From the NCBI GenBank assembly GCA_025526915.1, contig JAHLKH010000171.1, positions 1-61,056 on the forward strand: a stretch of 61,056 nt of DNA, written 5' to 3'. This DNA is from Entophlyctis helioformis. Its lineage: Eukaryota > Chytridiomycota > Chytridiomycetes > Chytridiales > Chytriomycetaceae. The notes beneath the pieces were generated by a model. It saw nothing but the letters and a program-made list of their open reading frames with translations. It made no database searches and was not told the DNA's origin. The position numbers and the translations under genes were made by a program. Positions 23,796-34,415 of this stretch are shown here, in pieces (positions within the stretch are counted from its first letter, which is position 1; each line of letters starts with the position of its first letter).

Positions 23796-24095
23796 CAAAC
23801 AGCAAACAGCAACCAGTCGGCTCGTGTTCAATACATTTCAATTGCTGGAGCACGCAGACAGACAGGCCACGACAGACAGACAACAGCAGCCAAAGCCAAC
23901 GCATGACGAATGGACAGAGATACGAGACAGAGATGCGAGACAGAGATGCGAGGCAGATGCGAGGCAGAGAGCAGGGGCGAAGCAGAAGCAGGCAGAGCGA
24001 CTTGGCGATGAAACAAATGGACTTGCGGCAATCAAGACTCATGGGTGATGCGCAAGCATGTGTGCTGGAAGATGGCGTTGCAAAAAGAGTGCAAC
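23796..24095. other. Convergent intergenic region with GACAGAGATGCGA-type repeats
   Basis: A 300-bp gap between the UFD1 stop (+) and the FUBP-like stop (-). Around 23911-23975 imperfect repeats of GAGACAGAGATGCGAGGCA occur. No gene seen. Confidence 0.6.
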
Positions 24096-27015
24096 TTACT
24101 CTGAGCCGTTCTTGGCCTCGTCCTGTCCGTCCTTGCCGTTGGCTGCTGCACTGCCCTCCGCTGCTGGATTGGCTGCCGCGTCGCTGGCATCGGCAGCGTC
24201 GCCATTCGCACCGTGGGCTGCAGAGCTGGCCGTACCCGAAGCGCTGCCATCTCCTGCCGCCACAGCCCCAGATTTTTCACCAGCGCTGCCGCCACCAGCA
24301 GCAGCCGCAGCAGGTGCACCAGGTTGGCCAGCAGCGGTAGCAGCGGCCGCAGCGTTGGGATCGAACTGGCCATAGTACTGTGCGGCATACTGCGCATAGT
24401 AGTCTGCATAAGCCTTGGGATCGTAGTTGTACTGGCTCGCGTCGTATGCCGGCTGGCCGTCTGCGGTTGTTGCGGCGGCGGCAGCAGCCTGACCGTAAGC
24501 CGCAGCATAGGCGGCCGGGTCGTACTGGCCGTAGGCAGAGTAGTCGTACGCAGGTTGTCCAGTTTGTTGCTGCTGCTGTGCATCGGCGCCGTAGCCGATA
24601 GGCGTCTGGTATGCGTAGCCAAACTGCTGCTGCGGCTGTTGCTGCTGCTGCTGACCATATCCATCGCCGTCACGGCCCCGAGCACCACGCTGAAAGAGAC
24701 AGATTGCACAGTTAGCGACATGGCCTACGGCTGTGTTGCATACGAACGGGGAGGGACTCACAACAGACGAAGCGCGATCATAGACAGCCTCCTTGGCACG
24801 TGCAACCGAGTCCGGTGTGCCTGTTGGGGATAGAGAGCAGCCCCCAAAGTAGAAGGGGCCGATAAACGGTGTCAGTCAATACAGCCCCAAGCAAGAGGAT
24901 CGTGGCTTTCACAAGCAGTTGTGTAAAGCCGTGCAAAAGACGAACCGTAGATGGCTACACGACGGTCGCCGTTGGCATCCGAGTTTGGATCAACCTTGAG
25001 ATTGACGCCAAATTCGTTCTGGATGGCTTTGATGGTCTCACCACCGCGGCCAATCACCAGACCAACCTATCCGTACATGCCAACACGGAACATGTTAACA
25101 CCAAGCGGCCCACCAAACAACTGGATAGGAAACGATGAGTAGCATACCTTGGTCGCAGAGATCTGCAAAGCGTGGCAAGGATTGCAATGGCGTTTAGTGT
25201 TTGCAGCGTTCAAGAGAGCCAACTAATGCAAACCGCAGCCTTACCATGACAATCTCACAGTACATGCCAGTTGGACCGAACCCACCGGCAGGCGGCCCAA
25301 ACGAGGCAACTTGCTGTTGTTGGCCAGAGGCGTCCAGGCATTGCATTGAGTTGCCGGGTCAATCATAACCGTTAGTCTGAGTAGCAAAAGAAAAAGATGG
25401 CGCAACATAGACTGGTAGACTTACACGCTGGAACTGATGCTGCGAGATGACCTCATTGACAAGGTGCTGGGCGATGCCCACGGCCTGCTCGGTTCCAATG
25501 ATGGTTACGAGGCGGGCAGTCGAGCCGGGCTCCATCTCGTGCTCCTTGGCAACGGTGATGCGCGCACCTGAGCGCTGCTGGAGAGTCTTGATGGTCTCGC
25601 CGCCCTTTCCAATGATCAGACCAACTTGACGCGGTTGCAGCAGGAAGCAGTGCAAAGTCGGGCAGACGCAAGGTTAGTCGCGGCCATGACTGGCAAGGAT
25701 AGGTCATGCCATGTCATGGCATGGCATGCATGCGCCTACCATTGTTGGATGGAACGTGAATGTGGATCGTTGTGCTGCCATACGGAGCCGGGGGACCGCC
25801 TGCGCCAAACGGCGCACCGTAGCCAGCGCCCATTGGAGGAACTCCAGGACCACCGGGGCCGCCAGGGCCGCCAGTTCCGCGAGGTAGGCCGTAGATGATG
25901 TCCTGGATGGCTTTTCTAGCCTCCTCAACGTCACGCTCGTGGCCCGTGATGATGGCCATCTTCTGCATGTCGGGACTGCCACCGGCTGGCGATGCAGTAA
26001 ACAGGGCAAGCCAAACCCGACAATGTGAGCAGACACGATGACCAACGCGACAGTGCACGCAACACATGCCATACCCGGCTCAAGCTGGACGCGAACGTTG
26101 AACTGGCGCTCGATACCCTTGAGCGTCTCGCCACCGCGTCCAATGACAATGCCGGCCTATGTTTGCACAAGGAGAGCAACCCAGCGCATCAGCCGACGCG
26201 ACGGACATCAGACGGAGACGCGACCACGATGGATGTGGAGCACCACATACCTTGCCGGGAGGCACAACGGCCTCGACTGTCTTGCGCATGTCGCTGCCAG
26301 CACCGCCTGGAGGGCCATAGTGCGAGCCGGGCGGGCCGCCAGGCTGGCCAGCACCGAATCTGGGACGTCCCTGATCGCCGCCAGGGAACGGAGGGCCGCC
26401 AGCACCAGCGCCGTACGGGGCAGGGGGCATGGCGCCGTACTGGGACGGCGGCTGGCCATAGTGAGGAGCGCCCTGGTGCTGCTGCCCGTAGGGCATCGCA
26501 GGCTGCTGGTACTGCGGCGGGGCGGGAGGCTTCTGGTGGGGCATCTGGCTGTGGTCCTGGGAGGCAGACGAAGCATCCGCCTCGTCGTTCTTTCTGTACC
26601 CCGACGAAGGCGGCGGGCGGGCCTCGTGGTCGGCGTCTTCGTTGGCACGCTTGAGTCCGTGCGACGGGGCCGCGGCCGGAGCCGAGGCGGGGGCAGTGGC
26701 CGGGGCGTCGTCGGCTGTGAGCGGGCAAGGGCCAGCGTGGGTGTGAGTGGTAGTGAAGGTGGCCGGCCAAGAGGCGGGGTCAGCGCACGGCTCGCTGGGC
26801 AGCGCACGCCAGGCCGTCGGCGTTGCGAGCGCAGATCCGAGGCAGCAGCGCAACGGAGCGCAACGGAGCGGAGCGAGCAGACAGAGACGCAGACAGAGAC
26901 GCAGACAGAGACGCACCTTTGCCGGCGGCCTTTGCGTCGGCGGCAAACTTGGCAGCCATGGCCTTTGCCTTTTCGAGCGCACTGCTGAAGCCAGCGGGCG
27001 GCGCCTGCTTGTGCG

Positions 27016-27050
<35 letters not shown>

Positions 27051-27230
27051 CGGTTCCGGAGAAGACGACGGTGACAGCAGCAGACAGAATCGCACGGTCC
27101 GGCATGGTCAGCGAGCGAGGACACGGCAGGACGCAGGGCAAGAGGCAAGCCAAGGCAGCAGGCAAGCCAGGGCACGCACGGCAGCCTGCGGCGAGACGGT
27201 GTTGTCGGCGTTGTCGGCGTGGTCGGACAT
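24096..27230 (-). CDS. FUBP/KSRP-like protein with three KH domains
   Basis: Single-stranded nucleic-acid binding protein; animal relatives act in transcription control and mRNA decay/splicing. The start gives MSDHADNADNTVS, followed by the FUBP-type block GFSSALEKAKAMAAKFAADA. A Gly/Pro/Gln-rich linker comes next, then three KH domains with GxxG loops: GRGGETLKGI (about 26130), GKGGETIKTL (about 25600) and GRGGETIKAI (about 25040). The first two are separated by a Gly-rich linker (GPGGPGGPG). The C-terminus (24100-24700) is Ala/Tyr-rich with repeated YGQ and YDP motifs like the FUBP tyrosine-rich activation region. Many short introns, not all fixed. Its start codon lies 46 bp from that of the divergent HAUS4-like gene. 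Confidence 0.82.
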
Positions 27231-27276
27231 GGTCGTTGTGGTCGCTGGCTGGTTTGTCGCTTTGTTGGCAAACTCG

Positions 27277-28689
27277 ATGCACCGCGGGCGGCTCGTTGAC
27301 GAACAAGACGGCCTGGGCAGCAGCAGCAGCAGCGACGAGCTAGACGGCACCTGCACCGTGCCCGTGCCCATGCCAGCGCCCGTCGACAACGCCCGGTTCA
27401 AGTCGCGCTGGGCGTCGCCCCGGGACGTTGCACACGCCAAGGCGGCCATCCGTCTGCAGCTCGACCAGGACACGCTGCTCGAGGCGGCCGACACGGGCAA
27501 CGTGCGTGTTCCTGCATCGATCTGCGTGGACCTATATATACCTGCGTGGACCTGCGTGCTCCTCGCATCTGCCGTCGCACATCTGCAGACGCCTTGCAGT
27601 CTTGCAGTGCACCCGTCTGACGCCGTCTGACGCCGTCTCCTCTCCATTGACTGGCAGGCGCTCGAGAGCATGTGGCGGCTGCACACATCGCAACGGGTTC
27701 TGGACGACCTCGACGCACACGACAGTGCCCGTCTGGCGCATCTCGGCGTCTTAGCCGACGAGTGGCGGCACCTGGTCCACAGCGATCTCGAGCGCCACGC
27801 CTCGCCGTTTGTCCAGTCTGCCTTTGAAAAGCGCACTCGCGATGCCATCCTCGCCAAATGCCACGATCTGGTGCGTCTTGTGCACGGCGGAGACCAGACG
27901 CTCGGTGAGTTGGACGCCCATGTGTGTGTGTGTGTGTGTTGATGCAAGTGAGACGCGAGCCATCTGGCAGATCGTGGCTGACAGCAAGCCGCGTCTGTTG
28001 TTGGCCTGTCCAGCGGTCACGCCTGCCATGGTCCAAGACGCCCCACACAAGGTGGCTGCGCTTCTTGCAGACACGGAGCAGCTGCGTCTGCAAACGCTCT
28101 GGCAGTATGTGCAGGTTCTGGACGCGTACCAAGCCGCCCTTGCGGACCAAGAGGCGGCCATGCACACTCTTGTGTCGTGGACCAGTGCGCTTCTGCGGCG
28201 ATACCGAGCCTGCGAAACACGCCGCGTTTGCGACTTACATGGACACGGTGCTCACCAACACAAGACTCAAGATCGAGTAGGCATCTGCGCTGGGCTCGCT
28301 GGGCTTTGGGCAGGATGCTGACGTGTTGCGGTGCAGATGCTTGCAGCTGGACCTTCTCTCGGCGATTGACCAGAGCCCCATGGCGTCTGATATCTGTCTC
28401 GCACGGTGTGTTGGATTGCTTTGCTTGATTGTGTGCCACGGGCCATATGTGAGGCGGGGCGACTAACCAGCGGTGCCTCTCGCTGGCTGTGCACTTTTCC
28501 GCGGGCCAATATAGTGATGCGCTTGTCCACGCCAACGCACAGATCAGCGCTCAAGCCAGACACCTCAGATCCGAGCTGAGCAAGTATGGCAACTTGGGCT
28601 CAGAGTTTCAGAGCATTGTCGACACGTATGCGCGGCTTCTCGAGGAGATGGGCGTGATCCAAAGCGACATTAAGCGACTGCACAAGTGA
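27277..28689 (+). CDS. HAUS augmin-like complex subunit 4 candidate
   Basis: Augmin recruits gamma-tubulin to existing microtubules for branching nucleation in the spindle. Exons supported: 27277-27501, 27658-27904, 28014 to about 28278, about 28339-28404, about 28515-28689. The protein is helical and coiled-coil-like throughout (ALESMWRLHTSQ, LRLQTLWQYVQVLDAYQ). The C-terminus (KYGNLGSEFQSIVDTYARLL) resembles the LG-eF-iV-Y pattern I associate with HAUS4. Near 28205 the frame jumps by one base between TSALLRRYR and EPAKHAAFATYM with no intron, so a base may be extra in the assembly. The family assignment is tentative; another coiled-coil spindle protein is possible. Confidence 0.5.
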
Positions 28690-28863
28690 GCATGATCCTA
28701 TACGTGGCTCGCTGAGACACGACGCGAGCGTTGAATGCAGACCGGCATGAATTGAGACGCGACTGTAAAAAAAAACACAACCTAATGGTGCAAATGAAAC
28801 AGACTTCATTGCCGCAGGAACAAGAGAGCCGCGTCAAACGAGACGCGTCCGATCGCAGCGCAT

Positions 28864-29973
28864 TTACCAGGTGGTGGCGGCAGCAGCGGGCTCGGTCCAC
28901 TCGGTGGACTCGGCAGCAGCACCCCACTCGTCGGTCTCGTTGGCAGCCGAAGCGAGGGCAGCGACACCGGCAACACCGGGGCCAGAGGCCTCCCACTCGA
29001 GAGCGGCAGCGCCGTCCTCGTTGGTGGCGGCCCACTCGTTGCCAGCCTCACCGCCGAAAGCCTTCTCAGCGGCAGCCTCGGCAGCCTCCTTCTCAGCCTC
29101 CTCGGGGTCGCGGTAGAAGAACATGTCGACCATGATGTCCCAGGGGAGAGCGCGGGGGAGCGAGCCGCGGAGACGGAGGACCTCGCGGGTGAGGAGGTAC
29201 CAGCCGAGACCGATGGCGTGCTTGCCCTTGTTGTTCGAGGGGATGGCAACATCGACAAACTTGAGGGGAGAGTCGGTGTCGGCAAAGGCGATCACGGGGA
29301 TGTTGACGTACGAGGCCTCCTTGATGGCCTGGTGGTCAGTGCGGGGGTCCGTGACGATGATCAGGCGGGGCTCGCGGAACGAGCGGGTGATGTAGTTGGT
29401 GAAGGTACCGGGGGTGAAGCGGCCGGCGATGGCCTGGGCACCAGTGTACTGGGCGAACTTGAGGGCAGCGCGCTGGCCGTAGGGGCGGGCCGAGATGACA
29501 CAGACATCGGCGGGGTTCTCGATGGCGGCGATGATGCGGGCAGCAAGCACGAGCTTCTCCCAGGTCTTGCCAACGTTGATCACGTTGATGCCGTCGGCAC
29601 GGCGCTTCCAGATGTAGGGCTGCATCTGCACCTCGCTGTTCTTGGTGCCGATGTGCGACTGTCCCATTCAAGGCGTCAGCACGCTGCATTCAACCCACAC
29701 GCACGCCCGCCAGCTGGCAGCAAACGCAGAAGGCAGCCCCGCTCATGCTGCTGCAGTGCAGCGGGCTCCAATGGACGATGCACAGCGCCGCACCGCACAC
29801 CGGCGCACGCCAGCGCACACCAGCCGTGCACGGTTCTGCGCGCAGCCGGTGCTCGTGTGCAGCCAGAATCGAGTGGCGACTCGATTTCAACGATTCCACA
29901 CACACACCTGGGCGGCGAGGAGGAGCTGAATGTCAGCCTCGGTGGGGGCGAGAACGGCAGGGACCTTGGACAT
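28864..29973 (-). CDS. RPS0: 40S ribosomal protein uS2 (S0 / RPSA)
   Basis: Component of the small ribosomal subunit near the mRNA exit site. Two exons, 29908-29973 and 28864-29658, giving 286 residues, close to human RPSA. Exon 1 encodes [22 protein letters not shown] (split here for length: [10 protein letters not shown], then [12 protein letters not shown]). Exon 2 starts SHIGTKN and continues with [21 protein letters not shown], seen as YIWKRRADG and [10 protein letters not shown], then [26 protein letters not shown] and [10 protein letters not shown]. The acidic/Trp tail EWEASG...TEWTEP is typical. Strong C-ending codon bias fits high expression. Confidence 0.97.
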
Positions 29974-30253
29974 GGCTGTAGGGTTTCCGGAAACGTAACT
30001 GTAGGATGCACGCTGGGTTAGTATTGTCTGCACCCTCGGATGGGATGGGATGGGATGGGTTCGCTGCCAGGCCAGGCCAGCCCTGCAAGCCAGCCAGCCA
30101 AGCCCAGCAGCGCAGACTCGCGCACACGTACAAATCGATTTCCAAACGGAGCGTGGGGGAACCAGCCGAAAATGCGAAATCCCGTCGATATTTGACATTG
30201 CATCCGCATTTGAAATCAATTGCAGCCGCATTTTGGCTATTGCAAGATCTGGA

Positions 30254-30677
30254 ATGGCGGCCCAAGTCCAGCAGGCCGAACAGCAGCAGCAGCAGCAACA
30301 GCACGAGGCCGTCGACCAGGTGCTGCCACCGTACTTTCCGCTCAAGCTGAAAAAGTGCACCGTGCCCGCCGAGACGTTCTTTGCGTGCTTCGAGACAGAG
30401 TCTGTCCACAACGGCGTGCGTTGTCTGCCTGCCGTGCTCGATGCACGGGCTGCTGGCTTGCTGCTGCTTGCTTTGTTCCGGCTTGCTGCTGACGCTTTGT
30501 TCCGGCACCGCACAGAACCCAGACGCAGCCCGCGACTCTCTGGCCAAGTGCTCTGAGCATCTCAAGGCATACAAGGAGTGCATGGACAAGTTTGTGGGGC
30601 CAAAGGCGGCAAGCACAAAGGCGCCTGCATCTGCAGCCACCTGGGCATCGTGGCTGTGGCCTTGGCCGGCCAGATGA
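30254..30677 (+). CDS. Twin-CX9C (CHCH) protein
   Basis: Two exons, 30254-30415 and 30516-30677, 107 residues. The sequence shows one C-x9-C (CTVPAETFFAC) and a second (CSEHLKAYKEC) about 30 residues later, the arrangement of small Mia40-imported proteins of the mitochondrial intermembrane space. The N-terminus has a poly-Gln run. The tail past the second motif is Ala/Trp-rich and not conserved-looking. Which CHCH family it belongs to is not clear; a respiratory-chain assembly or lipid-transfer role is typical for the class. It is divergent from RPS0 with 280 bp between starts. Confidence 0.65.
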
Positions 30678-31065
30678 CGCTGCCACCGTCGGAGCAATGC
30701 ATAAATGAACGGCGTGGCACACACATGCACATACGGATCTGGCGTGGATGCCTCATTGGATGCCTCATTGGATGCCTCATTGGATGCCTCATTGGATGCT
30801 TTCCCTTGGGTCCTTGCGGATTGCGGGCAGAGTGGATCGAAGCAGTCGCCGACTTTGCGCACCGTGCATGCGACTTGGCACGCGATCAGCCCTCTGCAGC
30901 ACCATGCCCTTCCACCATCGCGCACGTCTCTCGCAGACCGACGAGGGCTCATTCACCGCAATGCACATACAAGCGGACGCTTCGAGCCACGATCTGGCCC
31001 GGCTCGTTGCAAGGTGCATCTGCCATGCATGCCGTGCATTGGAAGGGCATGCTGTGAATGCTTGA
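30678..31065. other. Intergenic region
   Basis: Between the CX9C stop and the first exon I can support for the FAAP24-like gene. It contains the 12-bp repeat at 30746. Further upstream exons of the FAAP24-like gene may lie here, since short ORFs (for example 30904-31065) are open, but I cannot assign them. Confidence 0.4.
30746..30793. repeat. 12-bp tandem repeat (GGATGCCTCATT)4
   Basis: Four perfect copies followed by a partial fifth. Confidence 0.95.
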
Positions 31066-31862
31066 ACGGAATCCATCACGGAGTTGCGGCAGAGGCTGAA
31101 CGGCCGTTGGGCGGACCGGCTCACCGTGTGCCGTGCAACTATCCTGCAGTCTGCGCCAGTGTGCGCCACAGCACGTCAGCGTGGTTCTGTTTGTCCATGT
31201 CAGCAAGGATGACCCGCCAGCGTCGGTGCGACGCTTTGTCCAGCTGCAGGATCGCGTGAGACACGAGACCCGCTCAATAATGGATGCACTCAGCCTGAGC
31301 ATCCATCCAGTGTGCAGTGCAGACGAGGCACAAGCAATCACTTCAGCCCGATCGCCTGCACAGATGGATGTTGTTCGCCGCCGCGTCATGCAGGCTGTAA
31401 ATGCTGCAACGGAGCCCACGGTTATTGGAAGCAGCGATGGCTGGGTCCGCCTCATGTCCATGTGCACCGAGCAGCAAGGCGGGCTATCCCTGCATGGTGC
31501 GTGCCACGAACGGCTAACAGAGAATGCTGTTGGCGTGTAAATGCACACGCATGGCATGGCCATCTCACAAGCGTCTTCCAATGTCGGCAGATGTGTTTGT
31601 GCTGCAGGATGGGCTCGGCAGCATCGGCGCTGTGATGCGAGCGACTGTCGACGATCTCGTGTTCCACTGTGCGCTGGATCGAGCCACGGCGATCGCCATT
31701 CACGCCTTCTTCGACTCACGCCAACATCATCCACAACAACATGGCACGGACAGGGCTGCAACGAGAGGTGCTGGCGCTGTACAAGGACTTTCTTCGCGCC
31801 GTTCAGACCAAGCCGCAGGCAAGTGCAGGACGCCTGCCCATCCTCGGCTGAAGAGCGACTGA
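31066..31862 (+). CDS. FAAP24-like (XPF/ERCC1-family) protein, 5' end uncertain
   Basis: FAAP24 is an inactive XPF-type nuclease-fold protein with tandem HhH that partners FANCM in interstrand crosslink repair. Exons supported: about 31066-31132 (ITELRQRLNGRWADRLT), 31172-31496 (HVSVVLFVHVSKDD, RRFVQLQD, IHPVCSADEAQAI), and 31591-31862. The C-terminal exon carries LQDGLGSIGAVMRATVDDL and then AIAIHAFFDSR, closely patterned on the second HhH and terminal IHAFF of FAAP24. The PV-x-S-x-x-EA motif also fits. ERCC1/Rad10 is the main alternative. The frame runs on past DSR to a stop at 31862 and so overlaps the first exon of SDHAF1 on the same strand in a different frame, unless the true end is spliced. 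Confidence 0.45.
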
Positions 31863-32099
31863 CGCTGGACAGGAACATGGACATCTCACCCGTCCGTCCA
31901 TCCATCCCTCAACACATCAACCCATCAACCCATTCAGGAGGCACAGGGCCGATTCAAGGCCAGAATCACCAGCCAGTTTCGCCATGACGCAGCAACCGTT
32001 TCACGGCGAGACTTTGGCACCATCGAGTACTTGGTCAGGAGGGGCCGGAAACAGCTGGAGCTGCTGCGCAGCGAGGGCGTCGTTGACATTTCTGCATAG
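31741..32099 (+). CDS. SDHAF1: Succinate dehydrogenase assembly factor 1 (LYR protein)
   Basis: Mitochondrial LYR-motif protein that helps insert iron-sulfur clusters into the SDHB subunit of complex II. Two exons, 31741-31818 and 31938-32099, 79 residues. Exon 1 gives GLQREVLALYKDFLRAV (LYR variant LYK). Exon 2 gives FRHDAATVSRRDFGTIEYL and RRGRKQLELLRS, the conserved SDHAF1 C-terminal block. The intron has a GC donor (CCGCAG|GCAAGT). The start codon lies inside the last exon of the upstream FAAP24-like gene, in another frame. Confidence 0.88.
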
Positions 32100-32204
32100 C
32101 GTCTGCGGCGATCGCTCTCCTCCACCCTGCACCTGCCACCAGCACCTGCCTGCCTCCTTTCCATATGCAACTCGTCAATACAACTCTCCCAACAATCCAT
32201 CAAG

Positions 32205-33341
32205 ATGCTTCGCACAGTGACCAGACTTGCAGCCACTAGCAGCCGCAGCGTGACGCTGGCGAGAGCCATGTCGTCGGCGGCAGACAAGGCTGCGGCAGTG
32301 GTGCCGCAGGCGTCCAACCGTGCGACCACATGGAGCCCCAGCCAAAAAGCCAAGCAGGCCGCAACCACTGGCCCTCGGTGAGTGTCCTTGTGTGCCGCTC
32401 TTTTGCACACTCTTGCAGCATCACAATCAGACGAGGGAAGGTGCGCTGTTGGTTCAACAGACAGGCAGACAGAGGCAGGCAGACGGTGGCAGACAGACAG
32501 AGGCGGACAGGCAGTCAGACAGACAGGCAGACATGCAGCAAGTCGACCATACTGAGGGTGTAGACTGCCGCCGTGCCGCCAGTCGGCAGCATGCGCTGGA
32601 ATGGCCTCCTCACAGTCTGCATCACGGCTTGGCGAGCCATTCGTCTTGCCTGTTGGCCTTGGAGGACAGCGAGGCATGGCGGCTGTTGCTACGCAGACCG
32701 TGCTGACACTGACATGCGCTTCGCAACCACCGGTGTGTCCTCTATCAACGCCAGCTTTGAGCAGACCAACTGGGATCTGCAGGTGAGACTTGTCCTGCCA
32801 AGAGATTGCTTCGATATCGCGACGGACGCAACCGCTAACACAGCGTCTGGCCTGCCACCTCGACTCGATCCGATTGCAGCCAAACCCTCCGTCTGCCCAG
32901 GAGCTCATCCAGGCTGTGCCCATCAAGTGGGTCGAGGCCCGTCGCGTCTCGTGTGACGGAGGTTGGTCGGCTGTTGACGCGAGCCTGTCCTGCAGAATCA
33001 CCACTTGTCTGACTCGGCTGGCCATCTTGCTGCAGGCGGCGGTGCTCTTGGCCACCCCAAGGTGTACATCAACCTCGTAAGTTGCTGCATGCATTGCATC
33101 GCGTGCTGATCTATTCTTGCCTGCTGTAGTCACCCTCGCGTGCTCACACTCGTTTTGCGTTGGCAGGACAAGGACCAGCCCATGTCCTGCGGTAAGAGCG
33201 ATGAAAGAGTTGGACTGCCGCTTCCCTGCAGTGTCTCGCTCGATCCCATGCATGGCCCATTAATCCGTGTCTTTTCCTTTGCTGTTGCCAGGCTACTGCG
33301 GACTTCGTTTCCAGCAAAAGCACTCTGACCACCATCACTAG
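32205..33341 (+). CDS. NDUFS6: NADH:ubiquinone oxidoreductase 13-kDa zinc-binding subunit
   Basis: Complex I accessory subunit of the peripheral arm. Six exons: 32205-32377, 32755-32782, 32880-32961, 33036-33076, 33167-33191, 33292-33341; 132 residues, all phases consistent. Exon 1 encodes a Ser/Arg/Ala-rich presequence (MLRTVTRLAATSSRSVTLAR) typical for mitochondrial import. The zinc domain (zf-CHCC) follows: VSCDGGGGALGHPKVYINL and CGYCGLRF, with ligands Cys, His, Cys, Cys, and a terminal His cluster. The 377-nt first intron contains GGCAGACA-type repeats. Presence implies a canonical complex I, which some yeasts lack. Confidence 0.95.
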
Positions 33342-33566
33342 TCGACCCGGCATCCGCCATCTTGCAGACTGTGCTCGCGCAGCCAGCAGACACGGCAACA
33401 ATGCGGGTTTGCGCAGCTTCAACGCGAGCAGGGGCCCTGCTGCACACACCAACACCAGCAGTCAAATGAATCAATCCACACTGACGCCAGTCAATTGCGA
33501 CCGGGAGACTCAACGAGCCGATGGCGCAACGTGCACATCTGGGAGCATATCGAGACAAGACCCGTC

Positions 33567-34200
33567 TCAGGATTCATTTTCTTGCAGAAACTTGCGGATG
33601 CGGCTCAGCAGATCGGCCTTGATCGCGTCTGGAACCATGGCTGCAAGCCACCCCGCATGTCCAGTTGTGGGAGCGTGTTGCCAGTCTCAGCAAGCATGCC
33701 CAGAGCATCGCCAAAGGAGAGATGGACAGGGACACGATCGTTTGGTTACCTCGTGCCTTTGGCGAAATGTCTTGGATCAGCTCCTCGACTGTGATGTTTT
33801 CTGTTCCTTTGGCGCGGACAACCTCTGCCGAGCCACAGCCACTCAGTACTTGCATCTGCACCGTGCCCAGTGATGCATGCATGCATGGCATCATCATCCT
33901 CAATGGCACCTTTGCAGTGTGCCTTGAGGTCGTCGCGCCATCCACACTCGACCAACCGCAGCCTCAGATACTCCTTGAGCCTGTGGCATCATGCTGCTGT
34001 CAGCCTGCCGCCTCCAGCACCATCGGCTCCCGCCTGCACCACCGCGAGCAGCCATGGCAAGTGGCCGGCATGCCAGCCAACGACAGCCGGCACAGAGCCA
34101 CTCGGCCACTCGGCCACTTGACGCACTTGTCCTTCTCGCCCGTCCGGGCAAGCTTGTCGTCTATCATGGCTCTCACTTGGCGCTTGTCGAAGCTGTCCAT
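33567..34200 (-). CDS. SUS1: ENY2/Sus1, SAGA and TREX-2 subunit
   Basis: Small nuclear factor shared by the SAGA deubiquitinase module and the TREX-2 mRNA-export complex. Four exons: 34127-34200, 33910-33980, 33750-33824, 33567-33640, total 97 residues as expected. Sequence blocks: MDSFDKRQVRAMIDDKLART, LKEYLRLRLVECGWRDDLK, ITVEELIQDISPKA, and the C-terminal VPDAIKADLLSRIRKFLQ. Yeast and animal SUS1 are also intron-rich for their size. It is convergent with NDUFS6 and sits tail-to-head downstream of RPN8; THOC3, another mRNA-export factor, is 2.6 kb away. Confidence 0.93.
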
Positions 34201-34415
34201 GGCAGCACCAGACGTTAGACCGCTAGACTCTCGGGCACGCCCACACATGCTGCCATGCACTCTGGCAGAGGTTGGCATATCCGGCTGGCCGTCCAGGCAG
34301 CCGCTATGGGAGAGACTCACTCGCTCATCTAAATGCTCGTTTCGGCGTGTGAAGGCGAGTCCAATACAGTTCATTGGATCTCATCGCTCAATGGTGGTAT
34401 GTCAGGATCCGCCGA

